Assembly (NCBI GenBank): GCA_031279395.1
Contig: JAITIO010000018.1
Coordinates: forward strand, 1-18,798
Direction: 5' to 3'
DNA from: Puniceicoccales bacterium
GTDB lineage: Bacteria; Verrucomicrobiota; Verrucomicrobiia; Opitutales; JAIRKQ01
DNA: 18,798 nucleotides
In this document: in pieces, positions 7,232-15,914 of the stretch
How positions within the stretch are numbered: position 1 is the stretch's first letter
Layout of the letters: the number at the start of each line of letters is the position of its first letter
Notes under the pieces: model-generated
What the model saw: the letters and a program-made list of their open reading frames with translations, nothing else
The model's database searches: none
What the model was told of the DNA's origin: nothing
Translations under genes and position numbers: made by a program

Positions 7232-7852
7232 TCAGTTTGTATCGTACGCCCGGTCACCAAAATCTCCAAGCCCGGGAAAGATAAATTTATGCTTATCCAA
7301 TCTTTCATCGACTGCAGCCGTATGAATTGGAATGTCGGGGAATAAATTTTCCAAATGTCTTATCCCCTCCGGAGCTGCAATTATGGAAACCATGACAACA
7401 TTGCTAGGGTTCTGCTGGAGGACAGTTTCAAGGGCTAATTCAGCCGAATGCCCTGTGGCCAACATAGGGTCAATCACGACCACAAACTTACCATTCAGGT
7501 TTGGCAACTTGCAGTAATAGGTTCGAGCCAACACCGTCGTTTCGTCGCGTTCCATGCCAATATATCCTATTGAAACATCCTGTAATATATCTATTGCCGG
7601 CTGCAACATGATCAATCCTGCTCTCAAAATCGGCACAACAACAATCGATTGTCCCAGGTCCACACCATCGAAATCCGCCAATGGTGTTTCTATATTTTTC
7701 AGCTTGGTTTTTAGTCCTCGGGTTGCTTCAATCAACAGGAAATATGTCAACTGTTTTCCTAACTCACGAAATCTTGCTGCTGGAGTACTTTTGTCACGCA
7801 AATCCGTCAAAATCTTATTTGCAAGAGGATGTCCTAATACGTGTAGTGTCAT
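7232..7852 (-). CDS. upp: Uracil phosphoribosyltransferase
   Basis: This 206-aa protein has the usual UPRTase length (about 208) and converts uracil plus PRPP to UMP in pyrimidine salvage. The family blocks are present: VVPILRAGLIM near 72-82, GYIGMERDE near 97-104, the PRPP-binding loop VVVIDPMLATGHSA at 124-137, and the uracil-binding C-terminus FPGLGDFGDRAYDTN at 192-206. The loop reads ATGHSA where ATGGSA is common. The ATG at 7852 has only a weak purine stretch before it. An 85-bp AT-rich gap separates it from the upstream pseudouridine synthase, and a 61-aa ORF follows after 4 nt, so it probably heads or sits inside a minus-strand operon. Confidence 0.96.
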   Translation of the reverse strand: MTLHVLGHPLANKILTDLRDKSTPAARFRELGKQLTYFLLIEATRGLKTKLKNIETPLADFDGVDLGQSIVVVPILRAGLIMLQPAIDILQDVSIGYIGMERDETTVLARTYYCKLPNLNGKFVVVIDPMLATGHSAELALETVLQQNPSNVVMVSIIAAPEGIRHLENLFPDIPIHTAAVDERLDKHKFIFPGLGDFGDRAYDTN

Positions 7853-7937
7853 CTATTCGCCTATGGAAAATTTTTTTAAAAAATAAGCAATGGCTTTTTT
7901 AGAAAAAATTCACCTTTCGCCATGATTGATGGATGCT

Positions 7938-8702
7938 CTAAGATGAACTACGGAGGTTGTTTTCTATAAAACCTTCTAAAAATTCGATAAAATTAATTGC
8001 ACTATGGGCATGAAATGTAAAAGTTTTTTCTCCTAGTGCATATGTCAAAGAAATTTTTTCGGAATGAAGGAGAAGACGATAACTTTCGCAGTTTTTTTTA
8101 AATATCGCATTGAATTTGGAATCACCATAGGTTTCATCCCCCACGATCGGCAGTGCATGTTGGGAGCAATGCACGCGCAACTGGTGGGTTCGTCCGGTAA
8201 CAGGGAACAAATTTAAAACACTTAGGGTTACGCCCCATAGGCGAAAGGATTCGACCCAGAAACACTTCGTTTCTGCGAAAAATTCACTTCCCAGCGACAT
8301 TTTTATGGATTTTCCAACAACATTTTTATCCAAACGAGAACGCCAAACGGCATTTTTGTACCTTGGATATCCTTTGACCAAGGCCACGTATTGCTTAAAA
8401 ACTTTTTTGCTCTCAAAGGCAATTTTTACGGATTCCGCAACCTTTGGGCTCAAACCTACCAGAATTAGTCCGGATACCGGGGCATCCAAACGGTTGAGCA
8501 AATACACCTTGCCGAACCCTTCGCAAATATAGGCCTGTTCGTCAAAGGCATAGGGACATCGAAGAAGAGCATTCAATGCGTCGTTTTCCGCATTTGGGTG
8601 AGACAAAACGCCACATGGCTTTTCCACAGCCACAAGGCCATTTTCGTCATATTTGACGATGGCAGCTTCCCCATGTAGAAACCTTTGCAACCCATGGGAC
8701 AC
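7938..8702 (-). CDS. RluA-family RNA pseudouridine synthase
   Basis: This 254-aa enzyme isomerises uridine to pseudouridine in rRNA or tRNA. The family motifs are EKPCGVLSHP near 27-36, the catalytic block NRLDAPVSGL at 70-79 with Asp73 as nucleophile (HRLD is more usual), and VTGRTHQLRVHC at 168-179 followed by GDETYGD. There is no N-terminal S4 domain, which places it near the short RluA/TruC-like members. The exact target base cannot be told. The start is GTG at 8702, 2 nt after the stop of the HD-domain gene, and no better start exists nearby. It is therefore likely to be translated from the same message as that exoribonuclease-like protein. Confidence 0.92.
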   Translation of the reverse strand: MSHGLQRFLHGEAAIVKYDENGLVAVEKPCGVLSHPNAENDALNALLRCPYAFDEQAYICEGFGKVYLLNRLDAPVSGLILVGLSPKVAESVKIAFESKKVFKQYVALVKGYPRYKNAVWRSRLDKNVVGKSIKMSLGSEFFAETKCFWVESFRLWGVTLSVLNLFPVTGRTHQLRVHCSQHALPIVGDETYGDSKFNAIFKKNCESYRLLLHSEKISLTYALGEKTFTFHAHSAINFIEFLEGFIENNLRSSS

Positions 8703-8704
8703 AG

Positions 8705-9790
8705 CTAATCCAATTCTTCGTTGACAGGTAAATCAATGGGCTGAACGAGCAATTTACCTTCCAACCCTTTGTGAAAGTCGGAAAAAACATTTTTACTCGG
8801 TGTCGAACGCAACAATTGTTCCACCATCCCCATTTTTGCATCTAGATTGTCAACCAGAGCAACAAATATCGCTTCTGGAGTGGCAGGACGCACAACAGCC
8901 CCAAATTCAGGATCATTGTGATGGCTTAGAAGAATATGTTCAAGGCGTTCCAAAATTTCACCGTTCAATTTATTTTGGATGGCAACCTTTCGAATGAGCC
9001 TATAGCCGAGAACCAAGTGTCCTTGCAAAATGCCTATTTTCGTCCGCTGGGGAACCTCGTCACTCGTGTATTCTAAAACCTTTCCTATGTCATGCAACAG
9101 TAAGCCCGCCATAACGATGTCGTGGTCCACGAAAGGATATAGAGGCAAGAGATTTTTCCCTGCCCTGGCGGTGTGAACCGTATGTTCCAATAACCCATTC
9201 TTATAGGCATGATGCATGGAAATTCCGGCGGCCTTATTGTAAAAATCTTCCCCAAGTTCCTTGATTACTTCCCCAATGACCAGTCTGAGCTTTTCATCGC
9301 CAATGGTCGCAAGCATACCATTCAATTCGTTCTTTAAAGTCTCCATGCCCTCATCGGCGCAGATAGTTACCTTTTGTAAATAATCGCCCTGTGCAATTTC
9401 GTCATCGCTCAGAATGCGTACAAATGTTATGTCCGGAGAAAATACACCCTTGTAATTCTTCGTGATTCCTTCTACGAACACTATTGTTCCAGGCTCTACC
9501 GTTTTAAAAAAGTTATACATGGAAGAACTACCAAAAACTTTACACAGACAGGTGGCATTTTTGTCTCCAATAGTAACGGACAAATATTCGGTATTATTTT
9601 TGGCTAATTTTGCTTCGACAAGTTTTATAATAGCAACAATGCTAAACTTTAAACCACTGTCCGAGGACATAATATCGAGTATAGTGGTATCATTTACGCC
9701 ATCAATCATAGGGGCTTTATATTGACGTAACAAAATCTTGGCAAGCAAAAAGGTATGGTCCTGTTTTTGTATTTTTCCCAGAGGGACCAT
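8705..9790 (-). CDS. YhaM-like 3'-5' exoribonuclease (OB-fold plus HD domain)
   Basis: This 361-aa protein has an N-terminal OB-fold-like region (about residues 45-128, with strands around SVTIGDKNATCLCKVFG) and a C-terminal HD domain. The metal-binding pattern shows H203 in LLEHT, HD at 233-234 in LLLHDIGKVLEY, H290 in LLSHH and D314 in LVDNLDAK. This order matches YhaM/CBF1-type exoribonucleases of Firmicutes, and similar proteins occur in other phyla. An RNA or DNA 3'-end nuclease role is expected. The ATG at 9790 lies 3 bp after the recombinase stop. A Met at residue 41, nearer the OB-fold, is an alternative start. It is tightly packed between xer and rluA-like genes, suggesting one operon. 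The family is fairly sure; the physiological substrate is unknown. Confidence 0.85.
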   Translation of the reverse strand: MVPLGKIQKQDHTFLLAKILLRQYKAPMIDGVNDTTILDIMSSDSGLKFSIVAIIKLVEAKLAKNNTEYLSVTIGDKNATCLCKVFGSSSMYNFFKTVEPGTIVFVEGITKNYKGVFSPDITFVRILSDDEIAQGDYLQKVTICADEGMETLKNELNGMLATIGDEKLRLVIGEVIKELGEDFYNKAAGISMHHAYKNGLLEHTVHTARAGKNLLPLYPFVDHDIVMAGLLLHDIGKVLEYTSDEVPQRTKIGILQGHLVLGYRLIRKVAIQNKLNGEILERLEHILLSHHNDPEFGAVVRPATPEAIFVALVDNLDAKMGMVEQLLRSTPSKNVFSDFHKGLEGKLLVQPIDLPVNEELD

Positions 9791-9793
9791 ATT

Positions 9794-10693
9794 TTATGCC
9801 CGTGGGTGGCAACTTTTATGAACACTTTTCATCCTCGACGAATCGATATGGGTATAAATCTGAGTGGTGGAAAGGTTGGAATGGCCAAGCAATTCCTGTA
9901 ACAGTCGCAAATCTGCACCTGCATTCAGCAAATGGGTCGCGTAGGAATGTCTAATTTTATGGGGTGATAAATCCATGGGAAGACCCGATAGCTGCAAATA
10001 AAATTTCAACCGATACTGTATCTCTCGGACGGTAAGCAGCTTCCCATTGTGTTCAAGAATCTGCTTTTGCAATGGCATGGCGCAGGTATTTAGATATTGT
10101 TTTATGGCATTGCTTGCTGCAACTGGGAATGGGCATAGACGTTCCTTACTCCTTTTCCCGATGACTTTTAATACACAGCTGTCAAAGTCGATGTCGCCGA
10201 ATTTGATATTTCTAAGTTCACTAATGCGTAGCCCTGCCCCGTAGAAAAGTTCTAGAATCATGATATCGCGAAACGCAATCTGCCGTGTAACTTTGCCATT
10301 ATTTAGGGCGACCAATGGTGCCGATAGTAAGCTTTTTATCTGCGACAGTGTGAAAATTTTTGGCAATGTCTTTTCAAGTTTCGGAGTAATCAACTCGAGG
10401 GAAGGATTTGTTTCTAGGTATTTATTTTCGAACAAAAATTCAAACAATGAGCGTAGGGCAGAAATGTGATTGTGGACCGTCGTTCGTTTCCGATTCCTCT
10501 GTTCCTCGATGATGAAATCCTGTAAGTCTCGGTGGGACACCATTGAAAAATCGATGGCATCTTTTTGAAATTTCCAATCAATGAATACGTCAATGGCATT
10601 TTTATAGGTGGCCAGGGTAGCGGGAGAAAATCTACGTTCGCTGCGAATGTATTCATAGTATTGGGATAAACTTTTATTTTCCGCCTGCGACAT
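9794..10693 (-). CDS. xerC: Tyrosine recombinase XerC/XerD
   Basis: This 299-aa protein has the typical Xer length. Xer recombinases resolve chromosome dimers at dif. The N-terminal SAM-like DNA-binding domain covers about 1-95 and the catalytic domain about 105-295. The catalytic set is complete: R156 in GAGLRISEL, Lys in GKRSKERL (180-183), HKIRH at 245-249, H271 in GHSNLSTTQ and the nucleophile Y280 in IYTH. Whether it is the XerC or XerD paralogue, or a single Xer, cannot be decided without the rest of the genome. The start is ATG at 10693. It is divergent from the OleC-like remnant and appears to be first in the run xer, yhaM-like, rluA-like. No integrase-type features or attachment sites were found beside it. 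Confidence 0.93.
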   Translation of the reverse strand: MSQAENKSLSQYYEYIRSERRFSPATLATYKNAIDVFIDWKFQKDAIDFSMVSHRDLQDFIIEEQRNRKRTTVHNHISALRSLFEFLFENKYLETNPSLELITPKLEKTLPKIFTLSQIKSLLSAPLVALNNGKVTRQIAFRDIMILELFYGAGLRISELRNIKFGDIDFDSCVLKVIGKRSKERLCPFPVAASNAIKQYLNTCAMPLQKQILEHNGKLLTVREIQYRLKFYLQLSGLPMDLSPHKIRHSYATHLLNAGADLRLLQELLGHSNLSTTQIYTHIDSSRMKSVHKSCHPRA

Positions 10694-10716
10694 TCGAAAA
10701 TTATGGCCACAATTTA

Positions 10717-11428
10717 ATGAATTTTTCCATTGCCCGACAAGCTTTTGTTGCCAATGTTGTCAAATCGCTTGGCAACGTCTATGGGGGCACGATTAAAATA
10801 TTTTTTAGCAATGCGTAATTTTCGCAGCATTGCCAATGAAATTTACAAAAACTTTCCATTTTTTCATCTGTCTCCGAAGGAATTCCGTGGTCGATGCTGG
10901 ATTTTACAATGTTGTGGGGCAGGAATTGTTTTGGGGTATGCGAAGGAAAACTTTGATGTCAGAATAATACGGGTTTCCGAAAAAAATGATCATGGATGTA
11001 GCTATGAAATGTTGCCCCTTGGACATTTCGGCGAGATCGTTTTTAAAGATTCGGTTTTGCCTGCGTTTACCCATACGGGGCTGTATGGCTTCATGGATCA
11101 ACGGACTAGAATTTGGTGTTGCGGGAAGATTGCCGATACGGTAGTCATCAATGGTAAAAAATATTTCCCCCATTGCATAGAACCACTATTCGAACAGCTG
11201 TGGTGGGGGAAACGGGCCAAGCTGGGAACCCTAAAACGGGGTAGTGCCGTTGAGCTGGCAATTACCATTTTCCCCAGAAAATTTCTATATCCGCTTATCA
11301 AGGCTTTTGAGAAATTTTTTCTGACAAAACTTGAAAATTTTTCAAAAAAATTCAAGATAACCTCAAATATAAGAAGCTTTTCCATTGAAAAAACACTGGC
11401 TAAAAAATTCAACTTTTTATGTTTGTAA
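10717..11428 (+). pseudogene. Remnant of an OleC-like AMP-dependent ligase (olefin beta-lactone synthetase family)
   Basis: The frame 10730-11428 (about 232 codons, beginning only at a TTG) carries the C-terminal landmarks of an AMP-binding enzyme. DVRIIRVSE and GHFGEIVFKDSV match the V-x-VRIIR-S and GEIGEIVV-like blocks. RTRIWCCGKIADTVVINGKK and YFPHCIEPLF match the LWFCGRKADRV and YP-x-x-CEPIF blocks typical of OleC, which makes beta-lactones for long-chain olefins. OleC is about 550-600 aa; the ATP-binding P-loop and most of the N-terminal domain are missing. An ATG at 10717 opens a second frame (MNFSIARQAF) that stops after about 33 codons, consistent with a frameshifted start. I infer a decayed gene after internal deletion and frameshift. 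Residual expression is possible but not supported. Confidence 0.6.
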
Positions 11429-11457
11429 GTCGAAAACGAATATGATTTCATGATACA

Positions 11458-12441
11458 ATGAAAGATCTTTTGGCAAAAATTTCAGGACTTCGAGTGTTGG
11501 TCATTGGAGATATTATGTTGGATCACTATGTGATTGGTGATACGGTAAGAATTTCTCCGGAAGCTCCTGTTCCCGTTGTTGTCGTTGAAAATGATAAATA
11601 TACCCTTGGAGCTGCTTCCAATGTGGCACTCAATGTTGCCCAACTGGGATGCCATACGGAAATTGTCGGAAAAATCGGTATGGATTCCATGGGTGAACTA
11701 ACAAAAAGTCTGCTCCGAGAAAATAAAATTCACCTTGATCCAAAGTTTGTAAATGCGGCCGCCGATACGATTACAAAATCTCGTATTGTGGTTAGGGGAC
11801 AACAGCTGTGCCGTATCGACCGTGAGAATAGAAAGCCGCACTATGAAATAACGGATGACACCCTGGTGGATGAAATTTGTGAAAAGATTAGGGGAGTGGA
11901 TGCGGTGATTTTGTCTGACTATGCCAAGGGGACAATTTCGAATCACAACGTTTCAAAATTCATCCATACGGCCAACGGAAAAGGTGTTTTTATTGCGATG
12001 GATCCCAAACCTATCAATAGGTTAAACTTTTCCAGTGTATCGCTCATTACTCCAAACAAAGCGGAATCTGTCCAGCTCGCAGGACTTGAAATAGAACCAC
12101 ACGAGGAGCTTCCTTTGGAAAAAATTTGTGACATAATATGCGATAAATACTCACCAAAAAACCTAGTAATCACCCTTGGCTCGGAGGGCATGCTCATACG
12201 AAACACAGATAAACAAATACTTCGCATTCCAACATATGCGAGGGAGGTTTTCGATGTTTCAGGAGCTGGAGATACGTCAATTGCTTGCCTGACGGTAGCA
12301 CTTGCCGCCGGAGCACCTCTTGTTCGGGCGGCAAAATTTGCCAACATAGCCGCCGGTATCGTCGTCGCAAAACACGGCACCGCAGCCATATCCACCAACG
12401 AATTGCTCAACTCTAAAAATGGGCAATTGTTAAGCAATTGA
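11458..12441 (+). CDS. rfaE1: D-glycero-beta-D-manno-heptose-7-phosphate kinase (RfaE domain I, PfkB family)
   Basis: This 327-aa protein corresponds to the kinase half of E. coli HldE/RfaE. It phosphorylates heptose 7-phosphate at C1 to give the bisphosphate used by GmhB on the way to ADP-heptose for LPS core. It belongs to the ribokinase/PfkB family. VLVIGDIMLDHYV opens the protein, the sugar-binding GAASNVA is at 51-57, NKAE lies near 200, and DVSGAGDTS contains the catalytic Asp272. The adenylyltransferase domain II is absent and must be encoded elsewhere if the pathway is complete. The ATG at 11458 follows the OleC-like remnant by 29 bp without a strong ribosome site. The protein ends shortly after the kinase fold, so it is not truncated. 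Confidence 0.93.
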   Translation: MKDLLAKISGLRVLVIGDIMLDHYVIGDTVRISPEAPVPVVVVENDKYTLGAASNVALNVAQLGCHTEIVGKIGMDSMGELTKSLLRENKIHLDPKFVNAAADTITKSRIVVRGQQLCRIDRENRKPHYEITDDTLVDEICEKIRGVDAVILSDYAKGTISNHNVSKFIHTANGKGVFIAMDPKPINRLNFSSVSLITPNKAESVQLAGLEIEPHEELPLEKICDIICDKYSPKNLVITLGSEGMLIRNTDKQILRIPTYAREVFDVSGAGDTSIACLTVALAAGAPLVRAAKFANIAAGIVVAKHGTAAISTNELLNSKNGQLLSN

Positions 12442-12472
12442 CAGGAAAATATCCTGCTTCAATCCTTTTTTT
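12442..12472 (+). terminator. Possible weak terminator between convergent rfaE1 and lysS
   Basis: CAGGA (12442-12446) and TCCTG (12452-12456) form a perfect 5-bp stem with a 5-nt loop right after the kinase stop, and seven T's follow at 12466-12472. The T-run is 9 nt from the stem, so this is not a classical intrinsic terminator. Its place between two convergent gene ends supports a termination role. Confidence 0.4.
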
Positions 12473-12511
12473 AGAATGAGAAAAATGGGTCACTTTCGAA
12501 ATTTCAACCCC

Positions 12512-13990
12512 CTAGCTTCCTTCCTGAGGGCGTAACATGGGGAAGAGTATTGTATCTCTGATGCTAGCGGCTCCCGTTAGCAGAATGACCAATCTATCTA
12601 TTCCGATGCCCATGCCGCCAGCCGGAGGCATGCCATATTCCAGGGATAATAAAAATTCATTATCCAGGTTATGTTTCTCTTCACCGATTTGTTTTTCGAA
12701 CATTTCCCGCTGCACAAATGGGTCATTTTGTTCGGAATAGGCCGGTGCAATTTCCTGACCATTTATGCACAATTCGAAGACATCCAGATAACGGTTGTCC
12801 GTTTTGTTTATTTTAGCAAGCGGGCACAATTCTTTCGGCAAATGGGTAACAAAGGTAGGTTGAATAAGCCTGGGCTCGACTATTTTGCCATAAACATCAT
12901 TCGTTATTTCAAAATCTTCATTGTTTGGATTCACATCGATGGGAAGATCTTTGCATCGTTTTAGTTTTTGTTCCTTGGAAAAGGAAAACCAATCGGCGTC
13001 ACCTGTTGCTTCGATGATCAAGTCTTCATAGTGCCTTTCAGCCCATTTCTCTCCAAGTTCGATGATTGTTCCATCGTGGGATGTTATGGTCGTTGTCCCG
13101 ATGACGGTTTGGCAAAGGTGCTGCAATATTTCACGCACCAGCGTCATCATTCCCCTGTAATCGGAAAATGCTTGATATACTTCGAGGCTTGTAAATTCTG
13201 GATTGTGTTTGCGTGATAGCCCTTCATTCCTAAAAATTCTACCGATTTCAAAGACTTTATCAAATCCTGACACCAGCATCCTTTTAAGGAAAAGTTCCGT
13301 TGCTATTCTTAGGTAACATTTTTGGTTGAGGGCATTCATAAAAGTTTCAAATGGTCGTGCAGCCGCACCTCCGACAATATTTTGTAAAATGGGGGTTTCC
13401 ACTTCCTCAAACCCTTTGTCCCACAAAAATCGTCGAATTTCTTTTACGATTTGACACCGTTTTTTTGCCCTGTCGCGGGACTCCTGGTTAATTATCAAAT
13501 CCAGATACCTTTGTCGGTAAATTTGGTCACTGTCCACCAAACCATGCCATTTTTCCGGAAGTGGCCGCAGGGATTTTGCAACCATTAAAATACTTTTAAC
13601 GCGAACCGTAATTTCTCCAGTTTTTGTTTTGAACAATTCTCCGCTTGCCCCCACGATGTCTCCGATATCAAATTTTGAAAAATTTTTATAGTGTTTTTCG
13701 CCAATGTCATTCATCGACACATATAATTGAATCTGTCCATCGCTGTCTAAAATTTTCACAAAACTTGCCTTGCCCATTAGCCGAAATGTTATAATTCTTC
13801 CAGCCACATCGACCGTTTGCTGATTTTCAGAACCTTCCTCGTAGAGCCTTTTTGCTTCTTCGGACGTATGTTTTTTTTGGAAATTTTGCTCGAAGGGATC
13901 AAAACCATTCCTACGCATATCCTCCAGCTTTGCCCTGCGGACAGAATAAACATCGCTTCCGTCAATTTTTTTCTCTTTAAATTCAACCAT
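12512..13990 (-). CDS. lysS: Lysyl-tRNA synthetase, class II
   Basis: This 492-aa enzyme (E. coli LysS is 505 aa) charges tRNA-Lys. The anticodon-binding OB-fold covers about 60-145. The class II catalytic core contains motif 1 around GFEEVETPIL (193-202), motif 2 FEIGRIFRNEG leading to HNPEFTSLE (247-270) and motif 3 GMPPAGGMGIGIDRL (453-467). The lysine-site segment reads INGQEIAPAYSEQNDP, where many LysRS have ANG-x-E-x-x-NAYTELNDP; this is a modest variation. The ATG at 13990 lies 56 nt after the rpsA stop on the same strand, with a small hairpin in the gap, so cotranscription with partial termination is plausible. Nothing suggests loss of function. Confidence 0.97.
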   Translation of the reverse strand: MVEFKEKKIDGSDVYSVRRAKLEDMRRNGFDPFEQNFQKKHTSEEAKRLYEEGSENQQTVDVAGRIITFRLMGKASFVKILDSDGQIQLYVSMNDIGEKHYKNFSKFDIGDIVGASGELFKTKTGEITVRVKSILMVAKSLRPLPEKWHGLVDSDQIYRQRYLDLIINQESRDRAKKRCQIVKEIRRFLWDKGFEEVETPILQNIVGGAAARPFETFMNALNQKCYLRIATELFLKRMLVSGFDKVFEIGRIFRNEGLSRKHNPEFTSLEVYQAFSDYRGMMTLVREILQHLCQTVIGTTTITSHDGTIIELGEKWAERHYEDLIIEATGDADWFSFSKEQKLKRCKDLPIDVNPNNEDFEITNDVYGKIVEPRLIQPTFVTHLPKELCPLAKINKTDNRYLDVFELCINGQEIAPAYSEQNDPFVQREMFEKQIGEEKHNLDNEFLLSLEYGMPPAGGMGIGIDRLVILLTGAASIRDTILFPMLRPQEGS

Positions 13991-14019
13991 ATGCTAAATA
14001 TCCTTAGCTAAAAGAACAT

Positions 14020-14036
14020 CCAGGGAAGCTCCTTGG
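14020..14036 (-). terminator. Possible hairpin/attenuator between rpsA and lysS
   Basis: On the minus strand CCAAGGA and TCCCTGG pair at six of seven positions around a GCT loop, 10 nt after the rpsA stop. A T-rich stretch (TTCTTTT) follows after a few bases. It could end part of the rpsA transcript before lysS. The stem is short and the T-run is interrupted, so confidence is low. Confidence 0.35.
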
Positions 14037-14046
14037 ACTATTTTCA

Positions 14047-15732
14047 TTAATATTCTTCCCTTTGGTTTAGAGATTCGTCAATGCCAGAAAACATGTCAGA
14101 TAAACTAACCAATTCACTGGTGTTTTTAATTTTATCAAAAGCTTTCATTTCTTCGGTAAACGCCATTTCATCATAGTTTGCTGCTTTTATTGATAGGCCG
14201 ATTCGGCGGTCATTTGAGTCAATTTTTATTACGCGGGCAGATACTTCCTGACCAACGGCCAGCACTGATTTTACCTTATCTACATGGGTTTCAGAAATCT
14301 GACTAATATGCACTAGGCCTTCGAGATCATCTTCCAATTTGACAAACGCACCGTAGGGGACAATCCTCATTACCGTTCCAGTCACCACGACCCCGACCTT
14401 ATATTTTCTTTGTATTTCTGGCCATGGGTCTTCAATTAACTGCTTGATCCCTAGGGCGATTCTTTGCTGTTCTTGGTCTATATTTAGTACGATTGTATCG
14501 ACTTCATCTCCTTTTTTAACGAATTCGTTCGGGTTACTAATGTTTCTCGTCCAACTCATATCGCTGACGTGGATCATCCCATCGATACCTTCTTCCAGTT
14601 CAACAAACGCACCATATGCTGTCATGTTGCGTATTTTCCCGCGAACGTGTGCTCCCACGGGATAATTTCTACAAACCATTTCCCATGGGTTTTCCTCAGT
14701 CTGTTTTAGGCTCAAAGCAATTCTTTGTTCATCCTTAGAAATTTCTATGACGATTGCATCCACTTCCTGACCAATTCTGACAACCTCATTCGGTTTATTG
14801 ATGCGTTTTGTCCATGACATTTCCGTTAGGTGAATCAATCCCTCAACGCCATTTTCGATCTCAGCGAATGCTCCATAGGGAACCATGTTGACAATTTTTC
14901 CGTGGACTTTTGACCCTATTGGATAGCGTTGTTCGATGCTATCCCAAGGATTTGGTATGGTTTGTTTCAGCCCAAGGGAAAATCGCTCTTTTTTCTGGTC
15001 AATTCCTATGACCATAACATTAACCTCCTGCCCTGGTTTTACCATATCACTTGGGTGAGAAATACGTCCCCAACTCATGTCAGTTATGTGTAAAAGGCCA
15101 TCCAATCCATCGATGTCGACAAATGCTCCATAATCCGTTGTATTTTTGATAATACCCTTGCGAATATCACCGATTTTAATCTCGTTGAGTAACAATCGAC
15201 GCTTTTCCTGACGTTCTTCTTCGATCAACTCCCGCCGCGAAATTATGATATTTTTGCGTTCCTGATTGATTTTTAAAATTTTAAACTCATAGGTATTCCC
15301 GATGTATTGGTCAAGGTTAATGGGGGATTGCGTGTCGACTTGGGATGCGGGAAGAAAAGCATCCACTCCGATATTTACCAATAATCCACCTTTGACCTTG
15401 CCTTTTATACGGCCGGGGAGCACCGAGCCTTCTTCGCAATTTTCAACGATCAACGCCCAATTCTTCTTTTGCAAAGCCTTGTCGTGGGAAATTAAAGGAT
15501 TGCCATATTTATCTTCCAAACGCTCGATATAAACATCGATCTCGCTACCCACCTCCAGGGATTCAATGTCATTAAATTCAAGGGCAGAAACAACGCCTTC
15601 TGCTTTCCCTCCTATGTCGACCGAAACCTCATTTCCGCAAATTTCCGTGACGATACCCTTCACAACCAAGTCTTCTTTCAGTTCCTCCATAGGATGTGCT
15701 GCAAGAAGCTCTTCCATAACTGTAGATTCCAT
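14047..15732 (-). CDS. rpsA: 30S ribosomal protein S1
   Basis: This 561-aa protein has the classic six-repeat S1 architecture (E. coli S1 is 557 aa). S1 binds mRNA and brings structured or weak-leader messages to the 30S subunit. The repeats lie at about 21-85, 101-170, 187-256, 272-343, 359-430 and 446-516. Repeats 3-6 show the canonical YGAFV or YGAFA core followed by G-[LM]-[LIV]-H. Repeats 1 and 2 are the diverged ribosome-binding type. Between repeats there are NPW or DPW signatures as in proteobacterial S1. A 45-residue acidic tail ends in REEY. ATG 15732 follows GGGAAAATT, a usable ribosome site. A CCCA/TGGG mini-hairpin lies just upstream of it. lysS follows on the same strand. Confidence 0.96.
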   Translation of the reverse strand: MESTVMEELLAAHPMEELKEDLVVKGIVTEICGNEVSVDIGGKAEGVVSALEFNDIESLEVGSEIDVYIERLEDKYGNPLISHDKALQKKNWALIVENCEEGSVLPGRIKGKVKGGLLVNIGVDAFLPASQVDTQSPINLDQYIGNTYEFKILKINQERKNIIISRRELIEEERQEKRRLLLNEIKIGDIRKGIIKNTTDYGAFVDIDGLDGLLHITDMSWGRISHPSDMVKPGQEVNVMVIGIDQKKERFSLGLKQTIPNPWDSIEQRYPIGSKVHGKIVNMVPYGAFAEIENGVEGLIHLTEMSWTKRINKPNEVVRIGQEVDAIVIEISKDEQRIALSLKQTEENPWEMVCRNYPVGAHVRGKIRNMTAYGAFVELEEGIDGMIHVSDMSWTRNISNPNEFVKKGDEVDTIVLNIDQEQQRIALGIKQLIEDPWPEIQRKYKVGVVVTGTVMRIVPYGAFVKLEDDLEGLVHISQISETHVDKVKSVLAVGQEVSARVIKIDSNDRRIGLSIKAANYDEMAFTEEMKAFDKIKNTSELVSLSDMFSGIDESLNQREEY

Positions 15733-15914
15733 AATTTTCCCAAATACTGGGGGTTAAGATTAATGAACATGGAGCCAACCCATTTGACACCACGAAAGAA
15801 CAACTAGGGCAAACCCTGGGAAATTACATGAATAATTCAAGCACAATGATTGAAAATTTTAGCAAAAATGCCCCAAAGGATCAATGTGCACCTTTGCCGA
15901 AGGATGTTCCTGTA

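Noticed and set aside
7853..7937. A short ORF between the pseudouridine synthase and upp
   Set aside because: Only about 15 codons in an A/T-run region, with nothing to support translation.
9794..10693. A phage or island integrase
   Set aside because: Length and motifs fit housekeeping Xer, the gene sits in an operon with RNA enzymes, and no tRNA or attachment repeat is adjacent.
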